A DNA stretch of 31,367 bases from Candidatus Thorarchaeota archaeon (GTDB lineage Archaea; Asgardarchaeota; Thorarchaeia; Thorarchaeales; Thorarchaeaceae), in NCBI GenBank assembly GCA_016839245.1, contig JAEOUN010000038.1:1-31367 (forward strand), in the 5' to 3' direction. Below, piece by piece: positions 8,315 through 16,508 of this stretch. A program made the translations under genes and the position numbers. The notes beneath the pieces are model-generated. The model saw only the letters and a list, made by a program, of their open reading frames with translations. It made no database searches and had not been told where the DNA came from. Within the stretch, counting starts at the first letter, position 1. Every line of letters starts with the position of its first letter.

Positions 8315-9966
8315 GTCTGACCCAGAAATGGTTGGCAATTGCAAAGACAGAATTCTTTGTCCAAACGTCAAAATTTCGTAAAAAACGCAGATTGGTAACC
8401 TTTATTCTTCTTCTGTTTGGAATGATATGGGCATTATATATTGTTCCAGAAATCATTAATGCAATCCTTGATCCAAGTCCAGAGATCCGGCTCTTATTGA
8501 CATTTGGTTTCCCAGGTTTGATGCGTTCTGCAATGCTCTTTCTGTGGGTTATATTTTTGATATACCCCATTTCATATGCTCTTCAAGAGATTCGTATTGG
8601 CCAATGGGAAATTATGTTGAGTAATAATGTGAGTACAAGATCGATGCTATTTGGAATGTTCCTTGGAAAAATGCCTAGCTATGGACTTCTTACTATCTAT
8701 GCCGCACCTGTGATTCTTACACCTTTCGTCTTATTATTCAATGTTAGTATATTGGGACAAATCATAATGTACATCACTGTATTTTTTGTCGCCATAAGTA
8801 CACTGTTCTTGTCTACACTCATCACAACAGCGATTCAAGCTAAACTTGGTGAATCCTCGCGTGGAAATGATATTGCAAAGGCTCTGGCAATGGTTGTTGC
8901 AGTAGTAGTCCTCGTGCCAATGTATGGACTCATGTATTTTGCAGATGCAATGTCGACTGCATTGGGAATGGATGTATTTCTACTCTTTCCGTTTACTTGG
9001 GGAGCTGATATCATCTCGTGGAGTATCATTCTTTTCAATAATATCAATTTACCAGCTGACCTATTCATGGAGTTCTTTAAATTAACAGCATTGGGTGATC
9101 TCATTCTATTGCTTTGTTTTACAGGATTGGTTGTTTATGTTGCATATTTTGCTGCAGACAGAATTTTCACATTTGGAGCTGGCCCCAGGACAGAAAAGAT
9201 AACGACGGTAGGGAAAGAGAATATCATTTTGCGAGGGATACGAAGGATTTCACCAAATTCATTTGGCGTTTTAGTGGTCAATATGATGAAAGAATTTTCA
9301 CGAAAGATGCAAAATGTGTCGAGACTTGTTTATGCGGTTGTCCTTGCGGTACTATTACCCATCATAGTGAATTACAGTATGGGTTCAATCCCAGAAGGTG
9401 CTCCTGAAGGTTTTCATTCAATTATATTGATGCTAATTATTATCATGCTTGGAATGATGATTTCAATGATTGGTGGAATAACATTCGGAGGATTGGGTTT
9501 TCTCGAATCAAAAGATCAGCTCTGGATAATTAAGTCAGCACCCGAAGGAGTTAGGAAATTCTCAAAAGCACGGATTATTGAGTCATTCATTCTCATCATT
9601 CCGATTGCTATTATTCCCGCATTAATATCAGCAATCGCTTTTGATTTCACCATTATCGAAACAATTGCAACAATTGCCTATGTTTATTGGTCAGCATGTG
9701 GTGCAGTCCTTCTAAGTACAGGAATTACAGCTAATAACCCAGCGTATGAGGATCAGAAGAGTAGTGCATTTATAATGAACACCTTTGCTTCAATTTTCGC
9801 TACAATGATAGTATTCATGGCATCACTCATCCTTGGCATAAGATATATGTTTCAAGAGGATAATCTTGCACTCTTCATTTTAATATTAAGTGTGCCTTTA
9901 TTCATAGTAGGAGCTATTTTCTATATTATAGGTGTTGCTAGAATGGCACGCGTGGATACGAAATAG
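8302..9966 (+). CDS. ABC-type exporter membrane subunit, large (about 12 helices)
   Basis: This 554-residue protein has roughly a dozen hydrophobic helices in two clusters. They are separated by a charged loop with a basic segment (TEKITTVGKEN) near residues 295-310. A cytoplasmic basic start (KFRKKRRL) precedes the first helix. The size suggests two six-helix halves fused, so it may form the whole membrane domain with the ATPase at 7544. The frame opens at TTG 8302, but a TTG at 8311 would give the same TTGA overlap seen in the second ABC operon, with GGAGG two bases upstream; I cannot decide. It is likely an ABC-2 type permease. No terminator is evident after the stop. Confidence 0.75.
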   Translation: MEGLSLTQKWLAIAKTEFFVQTSKFRKKRRLVTFILLLFGMIWALYIVPEIINAILDPSPEIRLLLTFGFPGLMRSAMLFLWVIFLIYPISYALQEIRIGQWEIMLSNNVSTRSMLFGMFLGKMPSYGLLTIYAAPVILTPFVLLFNVSILGQIIMYITVFFVAISTLFLSTLITTAIQAKLGESSRGNDIAKALAMVVAVVVLVPMYGLMYFADAMSTALGMDVFLLFPFTWGADIISWSIILFNNINLPADLFMEFFKLTALGDLILLLCFTGLVVYVAYFAADRIFTFGAGPRTEKITTVGKENIILRGIRRISPNSFGVLVVNMMKEFSRKMQNVSRLVYAVVLAVLLPIIVNYSMGSIPEGAPEGFHSIILMLIIIMLGMMISMIGGITFGGLGFLESKDQLWIIKSAPEGVRKFSKARIIESFILIIPIAIIPALISAIAFDFTIIETIATIAYVYWSACGAVLLSTGITANNPAYEDQKSSAFIMNTFASIFATMIVFMASLILGIRYMFQEDNLALFILILSVPLFIVGAIFYIIGVARMARVDTK

Positions 9967-10014
9967 TTGCATGAAAGAATAACTGCAAGTGTTGCCACAA
10001 GTTTAGTCATTACA

Positions 10015-10158
10015 TCATTCAATACTCAGGATTGGATGAAAGAATGCATGGATATCCAAATAGGATTCCAGCTGCTTTACTGCTTCAATGGACGTCTTGA
10101 TTGTAGTTTCACTCTTTCGCAGCTTTTTCATGAATTCATGAAAACCGGTTTCATCCAT
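10015..10158 (-). pseudogene. 47-codon fragment resembling an integrase-type SAM-like (core-binding) N-terminus
   Basis: The minus strand holds a 47-codon ORF starting MDETGFHEFMKKLRKS and continuing T-T-I-K-T-S-I-E-A-V-K-Q-L-E-S-Y-L. The pattern of a basic amphipathic helix and 'S-x-x-T-I-x-x-x-I-x-x-V-K-x-x-E-x-Y-L' is that of the N-terminal SAM-like domain found in tyrosine recombinases and in small stand-alone archaeal proteins. The frame stops right after the second helix, where a full domain would need about 50 more residues. I therefore read it as a truncated gene or possibly a genuine very small protein. The rest of the 332-base gap between the permease and the DUF3160 gene holds nothing I can name. 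Confidence 0.35.
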
Positions 10159-10298
10159 GACTCTTTAACCACGAGTACAATTAGCAGCTATTTTTACTAA
10201 TTAAATTGCAGCATCTCTCGAACAGATTAAGAATACCCTAGGAGTTATCTATTTCAAAGAAAAATACAATTTGATTCAACCTCTTAAAGAAATCTTAA

Positions 10299-12563
10299 TT
10301 ATCTCTTCTTTGCAAATAGTACTTCTGCCATTAGAGAAGTAATTGATTCGGATACAAAACTGCTAGTCCAAGAGGGAAGTGCTGGTTCTTCTCCTGAATT
10401 TAGCATTTCCTGCCATGCTTCGTCAGTGAGTCGGTCGTCCATTGACCATGTGAATTCATAATAAGACATGATTGCTCCTTTTGTTAGATAGACTTGATTA
10501 TGAATTCGAACAGCGACAAGTATTATCATCGGTCTCCCGACGCCTTCTTCAAGCACTTGAAGATTGTTCACATCCGTGTGGACATCAACAACGACAGCCA
10601 TGTCTTTGTCAGTATCAGAAGTAAGATAGTCGTCTGTAGGCATCCGAATTATATTACCTAGAGTAGAACCACTACTACGAATTACACTATAGTCTTCAGC
10701 AGACAATGCAGTGCCTTCAAGTTCCTTGATCGCTATATCTCGAAGTGATAGCAGAAAATCATGCAAGCCAAATAGTTTGCTATAAATTAATGATGACAGC
10801 AGGCTTCGTGACTCAAGGCCAGTCATCATCATTTTACAGAGTCCAGCAAGTCTTGCATAGAGTCTAGGTACAGGTTCAACATAACCATAGACGGCTTCAG
10901 GTAGACATGCTATTGTATATGTATATGATTGCTTTGCGTAGAGAATTGTATCATGGCGTAATTCTGTCCACGATGCAAGTGCTGTTGAGAGTTGTTTATC
11001 GACCCAAGCATCACTCTGCATGAAGAAAGGATAGCCTTCACCAGGATCAGTCATGAGTGGAAGTAGTGAGTATATCCATAGATAATAGAGATTGTGAACC
11101 CATTCCTCTTCTGTCATATTTCCAATTTGATTCCAAAGAAATTCCATCTGTGACTCATAATTCAAGTATACTTTCTCAGAGTCAAGTAGCTCCCAAGCCC
11201 GGTCTGATCCAAATGCAGCCATCACATCTAGTCCCATAGGCATCAATCGTGGATCATCTAATGTTCCAACATTTGTATACACCAATTGACTGAGAATATA
11301 ACTATCAGGAATGAACCGTTGACCCATTAGCCGCAATCCCATTGTCTGCTTAAGTTCAAGTTGATCTGATAGAACTTGCCCAAGGATAAGAGGTTCTTGT
11401 AAATCTAAAGCTTGCTCGATGAATTGCTCCAGCAGTAATTCATTATCTAAATCACCAAGTTCCACATTATTTCCATAAATATTTGAAATGAGCTCGAAAT
11501 AGTCACCTGGTACAAGATCATCAGCAGCTCCAACGAAAAATGTAGTAGGTTCATAGACGGCATCCCAGACATCAAAGCCAGAAGGAGACCCAGATAATCC
11601 AGATACTTCTTCTGATAGTGCTAAGGAAATTAAGATAGCCTGTGCAGTGTTATTCTTCCCAATTTCGTTTGAGAATCCTGAAGGTAAGGGTTGTAGTCTA
11701 AATGATACTCGTCCATACCACATCATGGCCAAGAAGTACCGCTCTAATCGCTCACTTCGCGTATAATGGCCACGTGGTACATATTGAGTGAAGTCTTCTT
11801 CATAATTCATAAACCATTGATCGGATATCAAATTGTGATTCTCAATTAGCTGAAGGACAGTTGCAACCTCTGAAGCAACCTCTGAAAGATATTCGACAGG
11901 TATCGTGGTTTCATTGTCAATAAGTGATAAGGCGACAGTGAAATAAATTACATTGCGTAAAGCGGCATCTTTCCAACGACCTTCTGGAGCATCAATATAT
12001 TGAGTATAAGAGGAGTCCTGTAATGATAGTGTCAGATTTCCTAATAAATCCCAAAATGAGTATACCTCAACTTGACGAAGTGCAAGATCATATAGAACGT
12101 GATATGCATGTAAAACAGCATCGGAAGACACAAAGCTTGGAATAGATACCAAGTCATTCATTTCGAGAATTTCATGGATTTGTTTATAGCTAGATTGAGG
12201 GTATACAGCAAATCCATTTTCTGCAAGCATATCCTTGACACTTGTGGGTAAAGTTCCAAACCTGTTAAGATTAACAATATTGGATAAATCAGAAGCAATA
12301 GTATACGATGGCGAGTTCAGGTTGAATTCTTCATCATATGGAACATAATCTGCAAATTCAGATGCCACTGTATGGTTGATAGTAAATATGGAGTCAGGTA
12401 ATCCATTGTTAGACTCATTAGGTCCGGTTGGATTCCAAAAAGCACCACCAAAATAACCTAGTGTTGTAACAATTGCAACTGCAAGTAGAGCAGAAACAAC
12501 TCCACCAGCTTTCATCTTCCGCTTGGTTTCACTATCAATTGCTCCAATAATATGAAAAATCAT
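10299..12563 (-). CDS. DUF3160 family extracellular protein
   Basis: The 754-residue product has one N-terminal hydrophobic segment at about residues 20-42 (after KRKMK), serving as uncleaved anchor or signal. A large soluble domain follows. The stretch NIVNLNRFGTLPTSVKDML, then 'NGF-x-V-Y', then VSIPSFVSSDAVLHAYHVLY is the hallmark opening of DUF3160 proteins. These are found in archaea and bacteria and have no assigned activity. Tryptophan- and tyrosine-rich segments and the end segment (I-M-S-Y-Y-E-F) also fit. It should sit outside the membrane, attached at its N-terminus. A TATA-like box at 12579-12588 lies about 20 bases before the ATG, so the message is probably leaderless. Divergent neighbour: the winged-helix membrane regulator at 12717. 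Confidence 0.8.
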   Translation of the reverse strand: MIFHIIGAIDSETKRKMKAGGVVSALLAVAIVTTLGYFGGAFWNPTGPNESNNGLPDSIFTINHTVASEFADYVPYDEEFNLNSPSYTIASDLSNIVNLNRFGTLPTSVKDMLAENGFAVYPQSSYKQIHEILEMNDLVSIPSFVSSDAVLHAYHVLYDLALRQVEVYSFWDLLGNLTLSLQDSSYTQYIDAPEGRWKDAALRNVIYFTVALSLIDNETTIPVEYLSEVASEVATVLQLIENHNLISDQWFMNYEEDFTQYVPRGHYTRSERLERYFLAMMWYGRVSFRLQPLPSGFSNEIGKNNTAQAILISLALSEEVSGLSGSPSGFDVWDAVYEPTTFFVGAADDLVPGDYFELISNIYGNNVELGDLDNELLLEQFIEQALDLQEPLILGQVLSDQLELKQTMGLRLMGQRFIPDSYILSQLVYTNVGTLDDPRLMPMGLDVMAAFGSDRAWELLDSEKVYLNYESQMEFLWNQIGNMTEEEWVHNLYYLWIYSLLPLMTDPGEGYPFFMQSDAWVDKQLSTALASWTELRHDTILYAKQSYTYTIACLPEAVYGYVEPVPRLYARLAGLCKMMMTGLESRSLLSSLIYSKLFGLHDFLLSLRDIAIKELEGTALSAEDYSVIRSSGSTLGNIIRMPTDDYLTSDTDKDMAVVVDVHTDVNNLQVLEEGVGRPMIILVAVRIHNQVYLTKGAIMSYYEFTWSMDDRLTDEAWQEMLNSGEEPALPSWTSSFVSESITSLMAEVLFAKKR

Positions 12564-12578
12564 GTGAATTTACTTGTA

Positions 12579-12588
12579 TCATATATAC
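12579..12588 (-). promoter_or_regulatory. TATA-like box for the DUF3160 gene
   Basis: The minus strand reads AAGTATATATGA around here, centred 20-22 bases before the ATG at 12563. It points to a start site at or very near the ATG. Assigned from composition and spacing only. Confidence 0.45.
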
Positions 12589-12716
12589 TTAGTACCAATG
12601 TTTAGAACAGCCCGTCCATAGATTAGAACAGTAGAAAAAGAGAGATATTTTGTCCGCAAGTTCTTGAATGAAATAAAATAAATGGAGCCAGGGATACTCA
12701 AAGTTGGGAGAAGTTG

Positions 12717-13169
12717 ATGGGAGAAGAATCTCATGAACCTATAATGGATCCAGAACTTCGAGGCAATACATTACGAGTCTATTGGTACATGCTGAATCAA
12801 AACGAATCCGTAGGAGTTAGAGAGGTTCAACGAGCAATAGGGATGTCTAGCCCTTCTGTAGCCAGCCATCATCTCTCTAAACTTGTTTCGTTAGATCTTG
12901 CTGAACAGCAGCCAGATAACACCTATAGAGTCAAGCAGGTTGTAAAAGTTGGAGTCCTTCGTAACTTTATTGAGTTTAGAGGTAGATTTCTACCACGATA
13001 TACATTCGTTGCCATTTTTTTCACAACCTATACACTTGCATATCTTGTTCTCTGTATAATCGCTCCACTAAATCTCTTCGATAGATATGTAGCTCTTTCA
13101 ATTGGAATTATAGGATCAATATTTGCGTGGTGGGAGAGTATCAGACTCTGGAAATTAAAACTTGAATAG
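12717..13169 (+). CDS. Winged-helix DNA-binding protein with two transmembrane helices
   Basis: The 150-residue product has an ArsR/MarR-like winged helix at about residues 8-80. Its features are N-T-L-R-V-Y-W-Y-M-L, V-R-E-V-Q-R-A-I-G-M-S-S-P-S-V-A-S-H-H-L as helix-turn-helix, then K-L-V-S-L-D-L-A-E and the wing. Two membrane helices follow at about 95-116 and 121-140, ending W-K-L-K. The DNA-binding end should face the cytoplasm, making it a membrane-tethered one-component regulator. The frame also includes a TTG at 12714; I use the ATG at 12717, which has GGGAG about 10 bases upstream. A TATA-like AAATAAAATAAAT lies about 45 bases before the start. It is divergent from the DUF3160 gene, which may be its target (inference). 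The following 249 bases hold no gene I can see. Confidence 0.7.
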   Translation: MGEESHEPIMDPELRGNTLRVYWYMLNQNESVGVREVQRAIGMSSPSVASHHLSKLVSLDLAEQQPDNTYRVKQVVKVGVLRNFIEFRGRFLPRYTFVAIFFTTYTLAYLVLCIIAPLNLFDRYVALSIGIIGSIFAWWESIRLWKLKLE

Positions 13170-13418
13170 GACAGAATCTAGTCCAATATTTAACAAGCCA
13201 ACAATTCTTTGGTCTGTCGTGATTTTATGAGAGCTAGTAAAGAAGGGCAATGAAAAAGAGAGTTCATTTAATAGTCTAATTTAAAACGCTTGTTAGTTTC
13301 ATTAAAGAATACTCTTTTTTCAAATCATCGTGTGATTAATCCGCAATACAAGGATTGTTGAAAAAGGCAGTCTTTTTGAGGAATCTCTGTAGTTGCATGG
13401 TTATATGGAGGAAACAGA

Positions 13419-14156
13419 ATGAGTTGTAAAGAAAAAGTTGCAGTCATCACAGGAGCCGCAGGTCACGGTATGGGAAGGAGTATTGCACTAACTTTAGCTC
13501 GTGAAGGCGCTAATGTCGTGATTAACTATCTCAACAGTAGAGATAGAGCTGAAGACATAGTAGATTATATTGAAGGACAGGGAGGACAAGCAATTGCTGT
13601 ACAAGCAAATGTCTTTGTAAAGGATGGGTGTGAAAAACTAATTGATACTGCGTTAAAAGAATTTCAAAAAGTAGATATTTGCATCATTAATCCAGGTGCC
13701 GAATTTCACATCGAACCACTCGATGTATTTGATCCTGTTCTGGCGCTCGATGATTTGCTACAGGAAATTGCACCATTCTATCATCTTATGCGTCTTCTTC
13801 TTCCCGGAATGTATGAACGACAGTGGGGTAGGTTGGTTGGTATAACATTACATCCCAACGATATCTCCCCTTCATATTCCTATAACGTTGGAAAGGCCGC
13901 ACGATTTCAAGCGATGTATTTAGCTTATGAAGAAGCTTGGGAACAAGGTGTGACAATAAATGCGATAGCTCCAGGACCGGTTTCACATTTTACAGGCCTT
14001 GAAGAAGCAATTGAGTTTTGTAATCATGGAAAGACCTGGATAGAACGAAAAAACATAACACCTCAGGATATTGCAGAGAGTGTTGCATTTCTATGTTCAG
14101 ATAGAGCGAGTTACATTTCTGGTAGTGTTATTCCGTTCATGCATCATAGAATATGA
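13419..14156 (+). CDS. SDR-family protein with altered active site
   Basis: This 245-residue Rossmann protein begins with the nucleotide-binding motif TGAAGHGMGRS (residues 12-22), where classical short-chain dehydrogenases have TGxxxGxG. Y155 and K159 of the YxxxK motif are in canonical places, and the C-terminal 'P-x-D-I-A-E-S-V-A-F-L-C-S-D-x-A-S-Y-I-S-G' is typical. Two differences stand out. The NNAG motif reads N-P-G, and the catalytic Ser expected 13 residues before the Tyr is missing (I142, with T143 next to it). It may reduce a different substrate, or have lost dehydrogenase activity. The ATG has GGAGG at ideal spacing. The relatives are FabG-like reductases; the substrate is unknown. 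Confidence 0.8.
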   Translation: MSCKEKVAVITGAAGHGMGRSIALTLAREGANVVINYLNSRDRAEDIVDYIEGQGGQAIAVQANVFVKDGCEKLIDTALKEFQKVDICIINPGAEFHIEPLDVFDPVLALDDLLQEIAPFYHLMRLLLPGMYERQWGRLVGITLHPNDISPSYSYNVGKAARFQAMYLAYEEAWEQGVTINAIAPGPVSHFTGLEEAIEFCNHGKTWIERKNITPQDIAESVAFLCSDRASYISGSVIPFMHHRI

Positions 14157-14271
14157 ACTATGATCAAGTTCTAAATGGCGTAGAAACAGGCAAGACTTTG
14201 TAATGCCCATTCGTTAAATTCATGTAGATATTTAATAGATAGGATACGCGACAGCTTACTCTCTTCGTTGG

Positions 14272-15135
14272 ATGGAGATGATCAAGTTGAGTGTCGAATT
14301 ACCTGAAGCTGTAATTCTTGCTGAACAGATGACAAAGTCACTACTTGAAAAGAAGATAAAATCATGTGAAATTCAAGATTATGAAAGTCTGCAAAAATTT
14401 GGATTTTTTAATAAAAATATTGAAGACTATCATAAATTAGAAGGGTGTAGAATTGCATCCATTAAGCAGAGAGGCAATGTCATTCAAATAAAAATGAACA
14501 AAAAGATGAATCTAGTTTTATGCCCAGACTATGGAGCATTAATCCTCTACCATCTAACATCTGAAACATTACCAAAGAAGTATCATCTTAAACTTGATTT
14601 CACAGATAACTCATTTCTTACAATTAGACAAACAGGAATGGGACTCATTTATGCTGCAGAAGATGGAGAAGTTAATCAGCTATATGTAGTGAAACGCGAC
14701 TTTTCTGATACTCCGACGCCCATTGGAGAACAGGAGTTTTCATTTGAACAATTCAAGAATCTACTAAAAGGCAAGAACCAAAACATCAAGGCTGCAATCG
14801 TTGGAAAGACAGCTGTTGTTGTTGGCTTGAGTAATGCCGCGTTTCAAGAAATAGCATATGCATCACGAATCCACCCAAAGAGGAATACGTCGAGCTTGAC
14901 TGGCAGCGAAATGCATGATATATTCGATGCAATGAAACAGGTTCTTAATGCACGCATATGCTCAGGAGGGAAAAATCTCTGGACTAATCTATATGGTGAA
15001 CAAGGCAGATATATTCCCATTATGGGTCCGAATATGAAAGATAAGAACTGCTCTGAATGTGGTAGAAAAATAGAGAAGATATCGCATGGTGGAGGACAAG
15101 TGTATTTCTGTCCAAGTTGTCAAAAGTTGGGGTGA
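14272..15135 (+). CDS. Fpg/Nei-family DNA glycosylase-like protein lacking the N-terminal proline
   Basis: Family features are an N-terminal ELPEA-x-x-L-A-E-Q-M matching the Fpg opening (P)ELPEVE, a helix-two-turn-helix region with I-K-A-A-I-V-G-K...G-L-S-N-A-A-F-Q-E-I-A, and a C-terminal zinc finger with C260, C263, C280 and C283 ending FCPSCQK. Fpg and Nei use Pro1 (after Met removal) as nucleophile. Here that place is Val, with up to seven residues before it (MEMIKLS). A TTG at 14287, nine bases after GGAG, would give MSVELPEA and still no proline. The normal glycosylase/lyase chemistry therefore looks impossible; it may recognise lesions without cutting, or act differently. The stop is five bases from the ATG of the HEAT protein, so the two are cotranscribed. 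Confidence 0.75.
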   Translation: MEMIKLSVELPEAVILAEQMTKSLLEKKIKSCEIQDYESLQKFGFFNKNIEDYHKLEGCRIASIKQRGNVIQIKMNKKMNLVLCPDYGALILYHLTSETLPKKYHLKLDFTDNSFLTIRQTGMGLIYAAEDGEVNQLYVVKRDFSDTPTPIGEQEFSFEQFKNLLKGKNQNIKAAIVGKTAVVVGLSNAAFQEIAYASRIHPKRNTSSLTGSEMHDIFDAMKQVLNARICSGGKNLWTNLYGEQGRYIPIMGPNMKDKNCSECGRKIEKISHGGGQVYFCPSCQKLG

Positions 15136-15140
15136 GATAG

Positions 15141-15656
15141 ATGGAGCGACTACAAGAGATATTGAAGTCCAATGCAAAATACAAAGACAAGATTGCATTA
15201 ATAGTGACGCTTTCAAAAAAGGATCCAAAAATGATTCGTGAAATAATCCGTTTGCTTGATAGTGGGACTGACGTAGATCGTGGAACATGTGCTGAAGTCT
15301 TAAAGTTAATTTCAAAAACAAGTCCAAAAATGGTGGTCAAATACATGGATGTGTTAATCCGATACATCAATTATAATGCCCCACGAGTCAAATGGGGTGT
15401 TCCTGAGACAATTGGTAATTTGGCAAAGGATTATCCTGATTCTGCGGCAAAAGCAATACCCAAGCTCCTGGGTAACACAGAGGACGAAAGCACTGTTGTC
15501 CGATGGTGTGCAGGATATGCTTTAACTGAGATAGTTAAGAATAATCCCTCGACTCGTAAAAAGATGATTCCAATCTTTGACGAATTAATTGCAAAAGAGG
15601 AAAACAATGGAGTTAGAAACTTGTATCTCAAAGCTTTGAAGACCATCAATAATTAA
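15141..15656 (+). CDS. HEAT-repeat protein coupled to the Fpg-like gene
   Basis: The 171-residue all-alpha product consists of four or so HEAT/armadillo-like helical pairs of 35-40 residues. Landmarks include D-R-G-T-C-A-E-V-L-K-L-I, P-R-V-K-W-G-V-P-E-T-I-G-N-L-A and V-V-R-W-C-A-G-Y-A-L-T-E-I. No enzyme motif is seen. Spacing to the upstream gene is five bases, and a GGTGAG sequence overlapping that gene's stop region may serve as ribosome site. HEAT proteins bind partners or DNA backbones (AlkD is built this way). Given the operon, a role helping the Fpg-like protein is a reasonable inference, but a general scaffold is equally possible. Confidence 0.7.
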   Translation: MERLQEILKSNAKYKDKIALIVTLSKKDPKMIREIIRLLDSGTDVDRGTCAEVLKLISKTSPKMVVKYMDVLIRYINYNAPRVKWGVPETIGNLAKDYPDSAAKAIPKLLGNTEDESTVVRWCAGYALTEIVKNNPSTRKKMIPIFDELIAKEENNGVRNLYLKALKTINN

Positions 15657-15727
15657 TTCATTCATCACATAGCTATTTACCCATTAATTAATCATCAACC
15701 TATACACAGAACAACAATAATGAAATA

Positions 15728-15737
15728 GCTATAAGCA
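15728..15737 (+). promoter_or_regulatory. TATA-like box for the lipid kinase-like gene
   Basis: AGCTATAAGC is centred about 25 bases before the ATG at 15757, predicting a leaderless transcript. No ribosome site precedes the ATG, which agrees. Confidence 0.4.
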
Positions 15738-15756
15738 TGCAGTATAATCGTCAAAA

Positions 15757-16497
15757 ATGGTAGATTTGGTGTTTGGAGAACTCTCCTCTGTAGATGTCAT
15801 AATGGCAATCGTAACAGGAGTAATTGCGACCTTTGTGCTCACAACGGCATATTATATGTCCATCTCTGGAAAACAAAAATGGAAACCAAGGAAACTCGTC
15901 CATATATTCATGGGATCTGTTGTCGGACTGACTCTTGTTGGTTATTCTAATCTAAGTGGACCAGCATTTGCATTAGGCATATTCCTATTCATTCTCTTCT
16001 ATTCTTGGGCACACAAAAGCGAGTTGGTATGGGACTTATTATTAGCAGGAAGTAGAGAGGGTGAATCGAGGTCAACTACATTTCTTGCAGGATTCATGGG
16101 TATGGCCTCATTTGGTATTGTCTTTCTAGCCTTCTATTGGGAACCTGCAATATTTGTTGCAGCCATTCTCTCAGTAGCATGGGGTGATGGAGCTGGAGAA
16201 GCAATAGGTCGCCCATATGGTGGTAAGTTCTTCAAGAGTAAATATCATAATAAATCAGTCGAGGGAAGTATTGCAGTATTCCTATTTACTGCATTTGCTG
16301 TAGTAGTTTCTTTATTGGTATATTCTCAAGAAACATGCATTATTTGTGTCATTCCGCAGATACTTCTTGTGGCCCTCTTTGCTACTATTGCTGAGATATT
16401 GAGTGTTGGATGGACAGATAATTTCCTTATCCCTATGGTAACTGCCATATCAATGTGGTTGCTGCTTTATCCAGAAATCATTCTGTTTCTAATATAG
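15757..16497 (+). CDS. Phytol/dolichol kinase-like CTP-dependent membrane protein
   Basis: The 246-residue polytopic protein has about seven hydrophobic helices. It carries the two signatures of the polyprenol kinase/CDP-archaeol-synthase-like group: W-K-P-R-K-L-V-H-I-F-M-G near residues 45-56, and A-W-G-D-G-A-G-E-A-I-G-R-P-Y-G followed by K-S-V-E-G-S near 145-172. In plants and bacteria, relatives phosphorylate phytol or phytyl phosphate (VTE5/VTE6) and in eukaryotes dolichol. In an archaeon the natural substrate could be geranylgeraniol or another prenol recycled into membrane lipid. That is inference; phosphatidate cytidylyltransferase-type activity is the alternative. It ends 11 bases before the convergent SRPBCC gene. 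Confidence 0.8.
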   Translation: MVDLVFGELSSVDVIMAIVTGVIATFVLTTAYYMSISGKQKWKPRKLVHIFMGSVVGLTLVGYSNLSGPAFALGIFLFILFYSWAHKSELVWDLLLAGSREGESRSTTFLAGFMGMASFGIVFLAFYWEPAIFVAAILSVAWGDGAGEAIGRPYGGKFFKSKYHNKSVEGSIAVFLFTAFAVVVSLLVYSQETCIICVIPQILLVALFATIAEILSVGWTDNFLIPMVTAISMWLLLYPEIILFLI

Positions 16498-16508
16498 CTG
16501 GAAGTACA

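Noticed and set aside
9967..10200. 77-codon plus-strand frame directly after the permease
   Set aside because: Its composition is not protein-like, it has no ribosome site, and the opposite strand carries a better fragment.
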